Shown in pieces: positions 44,419-55,510 of a DNA stretch of 64,000 nucleotides. The stretch's first letter is position 1, and each line of letters starts with the position of its first letter. The stretch comes from Aspergillus flavus (taxonomy: Eukaryota; Ascomycota; Eurotiomycetes; Eurotiales; Aspergillaceae). The notes under the pieces were generated by a model. That model did not search any database, was not told the DNA's origin, and saw nothing but the letters and a program-made list of their open reading frames with translations. Both the position numbers and the translations under genes were made by a program. Location of the stretch: assembly GCF_009017415.1 (NCBI RefSeq), contig NC_092405.1, positions 930,001 to 994,000 of the forward strand, read 5' to 3'.

Positions 44419-46286
44419 GGCTGAAAATTGGGTAATTGAAGAAGTACCACGGCAATGCTGGTTAGACATTCTTGTCGGTCTTATATAAGGAGATGTCTGC
44501 CTGATACGTTACTAAGCAACAAATACTCAGCCACGAGAGGATTTGGGGGCGAAAATGAATGATTTCTCTACGCTTCACAGAGAAAACCTGCCAAGTGCTG
44601 ACATAATTCATTGTTCTGCTCCGCCACGATGGGGGGCCTTTCTATATATCAGAATATCTTCGGTGAAGACCCAATAGTCCTGCGCGGCGGGAGGGAACGC
44701 GGCCGCTATATTGAGTATAGCTCGCCATGAGAAGTTTTGTATCCTCTTTTATAAAGAATAATGTACCTATTCTCTTACAGATCATTGCTAGATATTAGCT
44801 TCGGTTATCTTCTTCTCGCTGATTTGTTCTACATTATCGCGCAGATACTAACCCTAATACGGTTGAGCCGTACCGCGAACATCCGCTACATCTCGATATG
44901 TACTGTGCGATCAAGAGGCGGAAATTGGTACGTTAGCAGGATGATGGCATAATATGTCACTGATGTTATTCATAAATAATCAGTTATTCAATTTCAACCG
45001 TTGGTCGGGGGTTCACACAACCAAACGAGCATGTGTATACGGAAAGAGGATGTGAGCGGTCACCTGCATCTCGCGTGATGGTGGCTGCAGCAAGGCTAAA
45101 AGGATCCGACCTATGCAATCATCATTCAGCGCTCACAAAATGGCAGCGTGAAATGAAACGCCGCCGTCTCGTACGAGCAAGGTCTTAGCTGACCGACCTT
45201 TATTATGCGATCAAAATAACCCCCTGTCCAGATTGTACTGTCGTCCAAGCCACGTGCATTCGAAGTTACCGCAGTAAAGGTTGTTTATGCTTGATTTCGG
45301 ACGTTAAGGTATTGGTCACTTCGTATTACCGAAGCAAGTGAATACACGAAGGTAAAAACAAGACATAGACCCTATGGTCTTCATACAGTATACCGACGTC
45401 GTTCAAAGAGCCGACCCGACAACGTAATATTACAGGTGCACCTAGGCTGGGTTGCTTGCTTCTTCAAGTCTCGCACCCGATACACTCCTCGGCTTCTCTA
45501 CTATAGGATAGTTCTTTTTGTCGTATACGTGGACGGATGAAAGCCCGTGTTCTCATTCGCTTACGTCTCAAAGACGTTTCGGAAGGTAGCGGATATGCAG
45601 TCTAACACAGAATCCAGGGGTGCCTAACCAGGGCTAGACTAGTAGACCATGCTTTTATCAAATAACCGTTGATCATTACAGATGTGCCAATTCTATCATT
45701 GGCCAGATCCGGAGCTAAGCACTCCCCCTATATTAATACGAGGACCATGCCGAGACGGCAAACGATAGTGTAATGCTTGTTTGCTTTTTTATTTCTCCCA
45801 ACATGGAGAACCGAGGGTTGTTTGTGAGCCCTAGGCTAGGAACAACTCTGCAATCAGGACAGATAGAAAACCAAACATGGGCGGTTCTGTATCTGCCATT
45901 CAAACCTGTACGGATGCCTCATAGTAAGAAGTATGACTCGGTGTTGTAGAGCTGTACGGTTACGTAAATTGCCAGATATCTGTCTCTTTTCAGCCAGCTT
46001 ATGCTGCGCGATTTTCGGAGTCGGCGCTGAGCTGCGATGTAACCTGAGTCATCAGGCGTCCAGGTCTCGGACATCTGGAAATGGAAAGGGAACAATGATC
46101 ACGACTGCGCTGGTTGACATTAAGGGTTCTCTTCCGGTATGAATATGTCGAGAAATCCGTGAGAAGCTTTCATTCATCTCATCAAGCTTCCAACTTCTTG
46201 ACTTGGATCCCCCAGCGCCGTGTTCTGGGAAATCTCTTACTCGCTTCTTTGCTGCTTTCAAATCATCAAATTCAGCTACCGCAACC
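44419..46286. other. Long intergenic region
   Basis: 1.9 kb. TATATAAG at 44482-44489 probably belongs to the lipase. Frames at 44761-44952, 45933-46142 and antisense 46052-46372 are not supported. Confidence 0.45.
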
Positions 46287-46424
46287 ATGGTCAAGTTCAC
46301 AATTCTCCCTCTCGCAGGCATCGCCGCTCTGGCCTCCTTAGCCGCCGCGAACAACTGCAAGACCGGCCTCAATTACTGCGGCTATAATCTCCTTGGTACT
46401 GGTACGAACACTGGCCGTGCCTGA
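46287..46424 (+). pseudogene. Truncated small secreted cysteine-containing protein
   Basis: The 45-residue product has a signal peptide (VKFTILPLAGIAALASLAAA) and then NNCKTGLNYCGYNLL, the conserved start of a family of small secreted fungal proteins that normally continues for 50 or more residues with further cysteines. Here the sequence turns into LGTGTNTGRA and stops. A donor-like GTACTG follows the conserved part, but no matching second exon appears in the next 200 bp. It is likely a broken gene; a real 45-residue secreted peptide cannot be excluded. Confidence 0.5.
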
Positions 46425-47205
46425 ATTCAACATTGGTTCTATGTATAACTATATACCAGCGTTAACCCACAATATCACGTTTGATATTTTCAATTCTCAT
46501 CAATATCATACTAAAGATTCTCTTATTCTTAGAAGGTTACAGATGGCTCTAATATGGACCAAAATATGTACCTACTTGACTATATAATCTTATTGCGTGA
46601 AATAAGCAAGTAAATACGACCAAGTCTCTGACCATCCGATGATCGGGCTGGCTATTTGGGCTTGGGTGGTTGTCATGGCTGTACAAACTATTCTCACTAA
46701 GGTCTCAATAATTTATAAGATATTTTAAAAACAAGGTTCCAGACTTTAATGAACCGGTTTATTTAAGAGCTGTATAAGTTACTACAGGTCTGATACATTG
46801 TGTGTCCTACCGTCCTCCTTGGCGGCGTTAGGACGTTCGGCTATATCTATTTTGTAAGTTGTTCCTCGCACCCATGCAAACTAGTGGCTTTGTGTCAGAA
46901 GAGTAAATCTATGCCCTTCGAGGTAATTCCCCTCAGGAAGCAATAAGTGGATCAACCCCATGATTTACTCCGCGTCGCACAGGTGCGACAAAGGTCATGT
47001 CGGGGCGAGTGTGCGAGTCGCACTCCCAAGCGCGGGAACGACCGGATCTCCGGACATTGGAAACCTCAATGAGCAAGAAGGACACTATATAATACCGAGT
47101 AAAACCGAGTATGATTGTTGCACGGCATTATTTTGAGAATACATTTCACGACCATTCCCGTATCCCCTATTATTGTTTCTCTTCACACAGCCAAGCTACA
47201 ACAAC
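46425..47205. other. BVMO promoter region
   Basis: This spacer includes palindromic motifs at 46974-47053 and TATATAAT at 47086-47093, all upstream of the monooxygenase start. No coding exon. Confidence 0.5.
46974..47053 (+). promoter_or_regulatory. Cluster of palindromes, candidate transcription factor sites
   Basis: GTCGCAC-AG-GTGCGAC at 46974-46989, GTGCGA-G-TCGCAC at 47011-47023 and CCGGA-TC-TCCGG at 47042-47053 occur within 80 bp, plus TCG-GGG-CGA in between. They are 150-230 bp before the monooxygenase ATG and GC-rich against an AT-rich background. The half-sites resemble zinc-cluster sites (TCG/CGA, CCG/CGG). The binding factor is unknown. Confidence 0.55.
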
Positions 47206-48837
47206 ATGAACGGCACACAAGCTTCCAACGGCGTGTTACACCTCGATGCGCTGATTATTGGCTCGGGCTTCTCCGGGATATACCTCTTGCACAAGCTACG
47301 CGATGAGCTGAAACTGAAGGTCAAGATTTTTGAAGCCGAGTCGGATATTGGTGGAACGTGGAATAATAACCGCTATCCCGGGGCACGAGTGGACTGTCCG
47401 GTTCCATTTTATGCGTATTCATTGCCTGAGGTATGGCAGTCGTGGAATTGGACGGAGTTGTACCCCAATCAGAAGGAGATCAAGTCCTACTTCGACCATG
47501 TTGATCGCGTGCTGGATGTAAGGAAAGATTGTCTGTTTCACTCGAGGGTCAACGAGGGCACGTTTGATGAGGCGACTGGTCGATGGACGGTCTGGACGAC
47601 GGATGGGAAGGTGGCGACGGCGAAGTATCTGCTTGTGGCTGTAGGCTTTGCATCCAAGTCGTATCTGCCCGACTGGAAAGGGCTCGACTCGTTTAAGGGG
47701 ACGATTTACCACTCGGCCCATTGGCCGGAAGCAGAGGAGATCAGTGTGAAAGGGAAGAAGGTGGCTGTCATCGGCACAGGCTCGACAGGCATCCAGATCT
47801 TCCAAGAGTGGGCCAGAGAAGCCGAGGAAGCGTTTCTCTTCCAAAGGACCCCGAATCTCTGTCTCCCGATGAGACAACAGGAGTTGCATGCTGGCTATCA
47901 GGTGAAAGATAAGGGGGAATATGCAGACTACTTGGCGGAGTGTGCGTTAACCTTTGGTGGATTGGAGTATCAGCAAACACCAAAGAATACATTTGATGCG
48001 TCTGAAGAGGAGAGAGAGGCGTTTTGGGAGGATCTCTACCAAATGGGTGGGTTCAGGTTCTGGCAAAATAACTATCAGGATCTCTTGACTAGCCTTGACG
48101 CCAATCGCGAGGCATACAATTTCTGGGCGCGAAAGACCCGTGCGAGAATTCAGGATCCGAAGAAGCGAGACCTGCTTGCTCCGCTAGAGCCCCCGTACCC
48201 GTTCGGAACGAAGAGGCCGTCCCTTGAACAGGACTTCTACGAGCAGTTCAACAAATCGAATGTCCATATCGTTGACACAAAAAGCCAGCCCATTGTTGGT
48301 GTGACACCTACCGGCATTGTCACCGCTGATGAAAAGGTTCACGAAGTCGATATTATTGCTGTGGCAACGGGCTTCGATGCAGTGACTGGTGGCTTACTGC
48401 GCCTGGGTCTCAAAGACGTGAACGGTGTCGGTCTCGACGAACGCTGGAAGGACGGCATGTCCACCTATCTCGGCATGGCCATTAGCGGGTTCCCAAACAT
48501 GTTCCTCCCATACAGCCTCCAGGCACCCACTGCTTTCGCCAATGGACCGACTTTAATTGAACTGCAGGGGGACTGGATCACATCCCTGATCCGCAAGATG
48601 GAGATGGAAAACGTTCAAAGTGTCACGGCTACCCCTCATGCAGAGAGTGCGTGGAATGACGAGGTTAATATGATTGCCAACAAGACGCTTTTGCCATTGA
48701 CTGATTCGTGGTACATGGGATCCAACATTCCGGGCAAGCCTGTTCAATCATTGAACTATCTTGGTGGTCTTCCAACCTATCGAGAGAGGTGTGCGAAAGT
48801 TCTTGATGAGGATTTCTTTGGTTTTGCGAAAGCATGA
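47206..48837 (+). CDS. Flavin-containing Baeyer-Villiger-type monooxygenase
   Basis: This is a 543-residue intronless class B flavoprotein monooxygenase. The FAD motif is IIGSGFSGIYLLHKL, then EAESDIGGTWNNNRYPGARVD, the Baeyer-Villiger fingerprint FKGTIYHSAHWP, the NADPH motif VIGTGSTGIQIFQEW, and later VATGFDAVTGGLLRLGL. The length fits cyclohexanone-type enzymes. It should insert an oxygen next to a ketone using NADPH and O2, giving an ester or lactone. The start ATG follows a TATA and is preceded only by a TTG extension. The nearby alcohol dehydrogenase and esterases would complete an alcohol-ketone-ester-acid route. Confidence 0.93.
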   Translation: MNGTQASNGVLHLDALIIGSGFSGIYLLHKLRDELKLKVKIFEAESDIGGTWNNNRYPGARVDCPVPFYAYSLPEVWQSWNWTELYPNQKEIKSYFDHVDRVLDVRKDCLFHSRVNEGTFDEATGRWTVWTTDGKVATAKYLLVAVGFASKSYLPDWKGLDSFKGTIYHSAHWPEAEEISVKGKKVAVIGTGSTGIQIFQEWAREAEEAFLFQRTPNLCLPMRQQELHAGYQVKDKGEYADYLAECALTFGGLEYQQTPKNTFDASEEEREAFWEDLYQMGGFRFWQNNYQDLLTSLDANREAYNFWARKTRARIQDPKKRDLLAPLEPPYPFGTKRPSLEQDFYEQFNKSNVHIVDTKSQPIVGVTPTGIVTADEKVHEVDIIAVATGFDAVTGGLLRLGLKDVNGVGLDERWKDGMSTYLGMAISGFPNMFLPYSLQAPTAFANGPTLIELQGDWITSLIRKMEMENVQSVTATPHAESAWNDEVNMIANKTLLPLTDSWYMGSNIPGKPVQSLNYLGGLPTYRERCAKVLDEDFFGFAKA

Positions 48838-49108
48838 TGTCTCTTTATTCCGGAGTATAATTGCCTTTTCAAGTACATGTATATATGATATCTCCTATCC
48901 AATGTTTAACTTTTACTGATATTCCGATTGGACCACCCAGCTACCAAGCAAAACATTTTAATTTACGTCTGTATTCACTTCTGTCATGTGATAACTTCGT
49001 CCATCGAAGGACCTCTGTGTATAAACTGAAACGCGCCAATATCCGTGATACGTACCACATCGCGCCTCTCAAATGACGTAAGACAGATAAAAAGCCGAAA
49101 ACCTCATG
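48838..49108. other. Convergent spacer
   Basis: 271 bp between the ends of the monooxygenase and bZIP genes. No extra feature. Confidence 0.5.
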
Positions 49109-50467
49109 TCAAGGACTAAATGGACAGTACGGGGGGTCGGTTTCAGGAGGAAGCGTGAGAAACGAAGGCGATGTCACATTCTCGGATGCCATGTCTTCCT
49201 CTAGGGAGGGAAATAAAGAGAAGAAAGACTTGCACATCTTCCATTTCGAAAGGTCTACCAAATGCCGACTGAAGGCCTCAGAGAATGAATACAGTCCATT
49301 CTCAGGGTTAATCTCATAGGCAATACTGATTGAATGGGGCCATGATAATCGGAAGCAGGAGACAAAGTACTTGAAGAATCTATCTGTAAGTATCTCGCAA
49401 TTTGAAAACACGAGGCGTTCGCGGAAGCCAGGCCTAGGTTTTCCAGACCCAGTTAGTTCTTTGAACAGTAATTATGGAGTCGAAGACAGGGGTTATATAT
49501 GTACCAAGCGAAGTAGTCTACAGTGGCGTTGTGCGGAAGGTGAAGCTGTGAAGGCCTTTGTGGGTAATTAGCATAAAATGTATTCAACGACGATCTGGTG
49601 AGTACCAACCTCGGTCGATACCACGGCGGAACCCCTTTAAAGTTATTTTGATACATCATTGCCTGGAAGAAGGTCAATATCCAAGTATATCACTTGTCCA
49701 GTAGCTCATACCACGAGCATCTTGAGGATAGTGCTGAGCATTGTCAGACGTGTTAGGACCCCCCCCTGTATGAAGATCCGCTCATCAATTTGGCTAATAA
49801 TTTTCCACAGCGGGCATGAATACGCCCTGTCCTCTAGAAAGTGCCAGCCTTCAAGGACACCGCGGATCATGGCGTCTTCATTTAGTTTGTCATCGGAGCA
49901 AATGTCTAGGATGCTCAACCCTGACAATTGCGCTAAAAGTTCGTCGGAGAATTCAAGTATCATGCAACTGCTGCTATCCTGGAGCGATGGAGAAATGGTT
50001 GGCCAGGTGGTCGAGTGTCCGTTCCCCCAAGTCCTTAGGGTTTGTCTGAAAGGGGCGACTGGTTCTGGATCGAAAGGAGCAGCAGATGGTCGAGAGGCCA
50101 ACATGGAGCATGGCTCATCCTGTAAGGACGAATGGAGATCAGATGGGGGCAGTGGGCAACTCCCGATGGATTCTTCTGGAGACATGGCCATGGACTGTAA
50201 CCCTGGATCGAGTCTGTCAGAGTTAGAAGACGTTCATCTTCGGCCAAGGGAAAGGCCACAGTACCTAGTCTGAGATTGCAATAAACGATATAGTGCAGCA
50301 ACTTCGCTGTGGAGATTCTTTAGGCTCTCTTTTTCTTTTTCCTGTTTTTGTCGTTTGGATACTCTGTCCTTGTAACGTTTGCGCTCTCGTTGCGCCGGGG
50401 TCAAGACACGACCGGAGCTCCACGGTTTTGTCGGGATCGACCGATCTGACGATATTCGTGTAGTCAT
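49109..50467 (-). CDS. bZIP transcription factor with DUF3425 domain
   Basis: Five exons (50467-50265, 50213-49712, 49662-49610, 49555-49505, 49433-49109) encode 377 residues; all four introns (49-71 bp) restore frame. The N-terminus has a basic region and leucine-zipper-like helix (QRERKRYKDRVSKRQ, then LKNLHSEVAALYRLL), for DNA binding. The middle is Ser/Pro-rich. The C-terminal DUF3425 domain shows NFKGVPPWYRPRPSQLHLPH, DYFAWPGFRERLVFSN and FFKYFVSCFRLSWPHS. Such proteins are nuclear regulators, several of them linked to metabolite or stress genes. It sits tail-to-tail with the monooxygenase and head-to-head with the alcohol dehydrogenase, so it is a candidate local regulator. Confidence 0.88.
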
Positions 50468-50937
50468 TGGAATTAAGCTGCCTTCAACTGTTGGCTAATC
50501 GTGAGATATTTCTGACATGTACAGGATGTCGCAAAGGCACGAGTGATAGAGGGCCTGGGACGTCAGAGATCGGGGACTACAGACATTCTAACACCCCGCA
50601 CTTGATCCCCATCTTTCCGAAGGTTTGTTTTGCCCCGGCTAGGACGCTTTGGGATAGCCCGAGGTACTGAAAGTCGAATTGTGGCTCTCTTAAATTTCAA
50701 AAGAGTGTGGATTGTCCGCTGGATCCGGTGGAGCCGGTGCGAATTACGTACAAACCGGGATGATTGGTTCTTGGGTAGATCGATGGATCAACGTCTGGGG
50801 TGTGCGAATCGCGCAGTTTTGAGGAAATGATCGGCAGTAATAAACCTCCCTCCCGAGGATATAGTATATATAAAATACACCTTCAGTGACATAGCACAAG
50901 GAAATCACAGCAATCTCAGCAAATTGTCACAATCATC
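50468..50937. promoter_or_regulatory. Divergent promoter between bZIP and alcohol dehydrogenase
   Basis: 470 bp head-to-head region. TATATATAAAA at 50865-50875 lies 63 bp before the dehydrogenase ATG. Confidence 0.5.
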
Positions 50938-52226
50938 ATGTCGTCTTCAGTCGAAATTCCCAAACAGCACAAGGCGGCAGTATATGACAAGCCTGGATTT
51001 GTCTCAACGAGTGTGAAACTGGTTGAAACGCCGGAGCCGGGATTCGGCCAGGTTCTAATTAATATGTGAGTACTGCTAATGTTAGGTTGGTTGGCCGCGT
51101 GTATGAGACCACTAATCTGTAGATGAAACAGGACTCATTCCGGTGTCTGCCACTCCGATCTAGGTGTTATGACAAATTCTGTGAGTACATGCATCTTATA
51201 TGATCCACCGGAATGCATCTGACACATTGTCGAACTGCAGTGGAAGCCGCTGCCGTTCCCAACTCAGGAAGGGCAGATTGGAGGCCACGAAGGTGTTGGC
51301 GTGGTCGTGAAACTTGGACCTGGATGCGATAATTCACAAGTCAAAGTAGGGGACCGTGTTGGAGTCAAATGGGTTGCCGCTGTCTGTGGAACATGCTGTG
51401 CGTTGACCCCATAATTACACCAACCTAGAAACTAAGTACTGACAGAAAACCCCAAGTGCCTTGCCTTTCCGGGTCTGACGGCCTTTGCCTGAATGGAAAG
51501 ATATCAGGCTACTATACCCCTGGTACCTTTCAGCAGTACGTGCTAGGACCCATCGATTATGTGACACCAATTCCAGATGGTGTCCCGTCGGAACTAGCGG
51601 CACCTATGCTTTGCGCGGGCTTAACGGTGTATGCGGCCCTCAAACGCAGCAGGGCGCAAGCTGGTGACTTCGTCGTGATTTCAGGAGCGGGAGGTGGTCT
51701 TGGACATCTCGCCACACAGATCGGTAGTCGTGGCCTTGGGCTTCGCGTAATTGGAGTCGATCACGGCAGCAAAGCCGACTTGGTGAAAGAGAACGGTGCA
51801 GAAGCTTTCGTGGACATAACCCAGTTTCCGAAGGACGATAATGGCGCCGCGATTGCAGAGCATGTCAAATCTCTGACCAACGGTCATGGTGCCCATGCGG
51901 TCATTGTTTGCACGGCTTCCAATATTGCCTATGCGCAAGCAATTCCGATGCTCCGCTTTAATGGCTCCCTGATCTGTGTAGGCATTCCTGAGGGCGACTT
52001 GGTGCCCATTGCCACAGCCAGCCCGGGGCTTCTCGCGTTTAAGCAGATTTCAATCGAGGGGTCCGGGGTTGGAAATCGACGAGACGCCCTTGATGTTTTG
52101 GACTTTGTTGCCCGCGGTATCATCAAGCCTCATGTGCGAATGGAGAAACTGGAGAATCTGACAAGCATTTTTGAGGAGATGCACTGTGGTAAACTCAACG
52201 GACGAGTGGTTATAGACCTATCTTAA
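50938..52226 (+). CDS. Zinc-dependent alcohol dehydrogenase (yeast ADH-like)
   Basis: Four exons (50938-51065, 51132-51180, 51241-51397, 51457-52226) give 367 residues. Catalytic zinc ligands lie in SGVCHSDLG and GGHEGVGVVV. The structural zinc cluster reads CGTCLPCLSGSDGLC, but only when the third intron (51398-51456) ends at CCCCAAG, which fixes that junction. The Rossmann motif is ISGAGGGLGHLATQIG. It interconverts alcohols and aldehydes or ketones with NAD(H) in the cytosol. It is divergent from the bZIP gene and near the monooxygenase, so it may supply the ketone substrate. VSGYYTPG-type signature SGYYTPGTFQQYV is strongly conserved. Confidence 0.92.
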
Positions 52227-52502
52227 GACCTCTGAATGGATAGATGCCCTGTGGCCACAACCTTGTCCTGTTCACATCCTCTGGTAGCTGCTAGGTTTTA
52301 TTTACTCACTCAGATCCAATACCGTTTGCATGAATTATCAGCACAATGCAGTCTATCAGGGTTAGCAGGTTAAGTTAAACCCCGGCTTATCCGAGTGGTC
52401 CTCCTGTTGTATAGATATGATAACTTAGAAAACAGAAAAAGCATTATTCCAAGCTCATATTGTTGACTGCCATCCATACAAACAGCAAGTTACCTCTATA
52501 AA

Positions 52503-54088
52503 CTAGTAAGTATACTTATATCTCGGATGCCTATCCCCCAACTTATCCAACTGCTCCTCATACGGCAAATCCTCTACGCCCCTTAACAATCCCACCGGAT
52601 CAGTGTTTTTCCTGCGATTCAACATCCGCAACAACCCAACCTGCGTCACCACAAGTGCCATGGCAATCACCGTCAAGGAGAGATTAAACCGGGATCCCAG
52701 CTCATAGTATGGCGCAGACTTCTGGGGGTAGATCCATGTGCTCATGATGCCCCCGCAATTCGTCGCAATAAACGCCATAGCCACGGCAGTTGCGCGTCGT
52801 ACATGGCCGGCCGTGTTATTGGGCACCCAGCTAATTAGACACGGTGCGCATGCGTACACGCCAGTCAGAAGGAGTACCAGGGCAGCGTAGCGAACGCCAG
52901 TACTGCGGCCATTGATGGCCAGTGCTGCGCCGATCAAGGCAATGCCGCTGGTAATGAAGGCACCGATGCCGCGCTGATGATAGCGGTCGGAGAAGTAGGC
53001 TGTTATCATGGTCACGACGAATCCGCAGGCGTATGGTGGTACGGTCATAAGCTGGGTCTTGGTGGAGCTGTACCCGAGGGCCTGCACGATTGACGGGGAG
53101 AAGTATGCGAGGCCGAAGAGACATGCGCCGTTGCAAAAGAGGATGAGACATGCGATCCATACATGAAGGTCCTTTAGGACGGAGAAAACTTCTTTGAAAG
53201 AGACCTTGGTTTCTGTCTCGAACTTGTTGCCGTCTTGTTGCAGTCGGGCGATGCATCGTTCCGTGTGCTCAGATCGGAATGTGATCACTTTTTCTGGGCC
53301 GTTTGGTAGCACTAGGAATGAAAAGAGGCCGAAGCAAACAGTAAATAGGCCTTCTAGTAAGAAAATCCACTGCCATCCTTTCATTCCCCGCAGGCCGCTC
53401 ATCTGCTGGATGGCGGCGGCTAATAGACCCGAGAAGGCACCGCTCAGGGAGGCTGCGGAGAAGAAGAGCGCGATGCGAACCTGCAGCTCGTGGCGGCGGT
53501 AGAAGTTCGACAGAAATAGCACAATACCAGGAAAAAGGCCTCCTTCGAGAAGGCCCAGAAAGAATCGGCAGGCGAGGAAGCCGGAATAGTTGTGCACTTG
53601 AGATTGAAGTGTTGTGACCATACCCCAGAGGGTGCACAGTGTGGGCAGAAGGAGACGAGGTCCTATGATCTTCAGCAGGAGATTGGATGGGAGTTCGGAA
53701 ACCACGTAGGGAACATATGTCACGGTAATGGCTGAGCAGTTAGTATGGAACGGGCGAAACTATCTGGAAGTATGTACCTGTTTTATATTGTAGATCAGTC
53801 AAATTCAAGTCTTTTTCCAAGCCAGCCTTGATTTCCATGGTTAGCAGAATATTGTATGTAAAGCTGATTGAATGAACCCACCACTCGTGCATTTCCAACA
53901 TTTGCACGGTCCAGCCAAGCCAGAAGATACAACATAAGCGTCATTGGCATCAGTATCAGGTCCAGTCTTAGAACTGTTTGTCGGTCGAGTTTCAGCGTTC
54001 GCTCATCCATCGGGGCCTCTTCCTCAATGACATCCTTTTTAGCCTCTGGGTCCCCGGCTGGGTCGGGGAACGATTTTGTGTCGGCCAT
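52503..54088 (-). CDS. MFS transporter, anion:cation symporter (allantoate/nicotinate permease-like)
   Basis: Exons 54088-53882, 53826-53778 and 53731-52503 give 494 residues with about twelve helices. The 49-bp middle exon encodes GLEKDLNLTDLQYKT, the first extracellular loop typical of this family. Other landmarks are LLAWLDRANVGNAR, YVPYVVSELPSNLLLK, RFFLGLLEGGLFPGIVLFLSNFYRR and WVPNNTAGHVRRATAVAM. Members import organic anions such as allantoate, nicotinate, pantothenate or phthalate. It is convergent with the alcohol dehydrogenase. It could take up the substrate of the neighbouring enzymes. The first donor could be placed three bases earlier without changing frame. Confidence 0.9.
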
Positions 54089-55510
54089 TATGACTATGAA
54101 ACTGGCTTTTGCGGAAATAATCTCTTAGAAAATTTCAATGCATGCAGTCGCCGCCCTTTATACCGTGGTCTCAACGCAAAGGATGTGCCCTTGCAGAAGA
54201 CCCAGAACTGCCGAAACGCTGGCCGAAGCAGCTGTGAATACGGGATGTGGTTCCTGTCTTGTGGGGGACGACCAATGACATTTGCATAATTGATTCCAAG
54301 ACCTCTAGTCAATTGAGCCAAGATGATATCCCTCAATATCTCCATTCTTTTTCCTGCTTTTAAAAATGCGGGGGCGGGGCGCTAAACGAGGTTTGCGGAG
54401 AGACGCTCGCATCCTTAACCTCGGCTGGGGGACGCAGTGTCTAGACTGTTTGTCCTTCTCTCACGATCCACAAGAGGTCGATTAGCATTTGGCTACATAA
54501 TTCTTCGATTCTTCTGAGCACCGATTAGGTCTAGGATTCAACGAGATATTTTCGGCAATTTGTTTCGGCTGTGTATGAGATTGAGAGACAATCCGATCAA
54601 CCTGGTCAGTCAGGTCGGGTGCAAATACACAAAATGTCGCTGTCAGGCACCAAAGTGACCTTTATTTGAGCTGAAGTGTAATTAGGGAGATGAAGCATAT
54701 GGCGTGTCCATAGCTCTCGAGGAAGGAACTCGGTCGATATATCATTTAAACATAAGCTAGGGCTTAAATAGATATCTCACGTGCTAGTCAGAGCCCTTAA
54801 AACAAATATCGCCGTCTTGACCAATTTTACGACGCAATCACACTGCCACGTATATATTTCCCGTACTCCGTAATAAACAATGAATGTTCTGGGGTGTGAA
54901 GAAATCCCCGCACACGGCTTTCCTAATTCGGCCTAGCACCTGCGCTCCACGATCTGCAGGTATAAATCTATTAAATGATCCTTCTATTCTTAGTAGGTCA
55001 AGTCTTCGAGCGATGGATTACGCTTACCATTTCATGTGTCTAATTGTATAATTTATCTTGCAGCGCACTATACAATGCACACAGGCATTTATGCCTTCTG
55101 ATATGTATGAAGTTGCAGTTGAAGTGAAGGAAAAGGTATACGATGATCATAGCTTCGATGACGTGCTCGACTGAATGTTAGTATTGTATCCATTGCATCA
55201 ATTGCATGGAAAATTCCTAATATGACGTGACTAATCATCTAATGCTTTCTTTGTCTGTCAATTTCCATTGTCTTGATTCCTAAGTCGCAGTCTTAATGGG
55301 ATTGATAATCGAATAGGAGGAGTCGGAATTAATTCCGGGCAGGGATTCTGCCGCAGCCCCGCCTTACAGGCAGTATAAATACAGTTATACAGACGGGCAT
55401 CAGTTGAGAACTATATTGTCTCCAGTTTTGCAGTGCAGATCACCGTGTGCAATTGAGAATTATTAACTTTACGACTCTGCTCCTTCCCTCTCCCAAATTA
55501 AACATTCACA
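54089..55510. other. Divergent intergenic region between MFS and GST genes
   Basis: 1.4 kb. A perfect 12-bp palindrome GGAATTAATTCC lies at 55325-55336, and TATAAAT at 55374-55380, both before the GST gene. No gene seen. Confidence 0.5.

Noticed and set aside
44419..44469. Upstream ATG for the PAF-acetylhydrolase-like gene
   Set aside because: It would bury the signal peptide and sit very close to the TATA element; the ATG at 44418 is better.
49659..50273. Long plus-strand frame over the bZIP gene
   Set aside because: It is antisense to a well-supported spliced bZIP-DUF3425 gene and has no family features.
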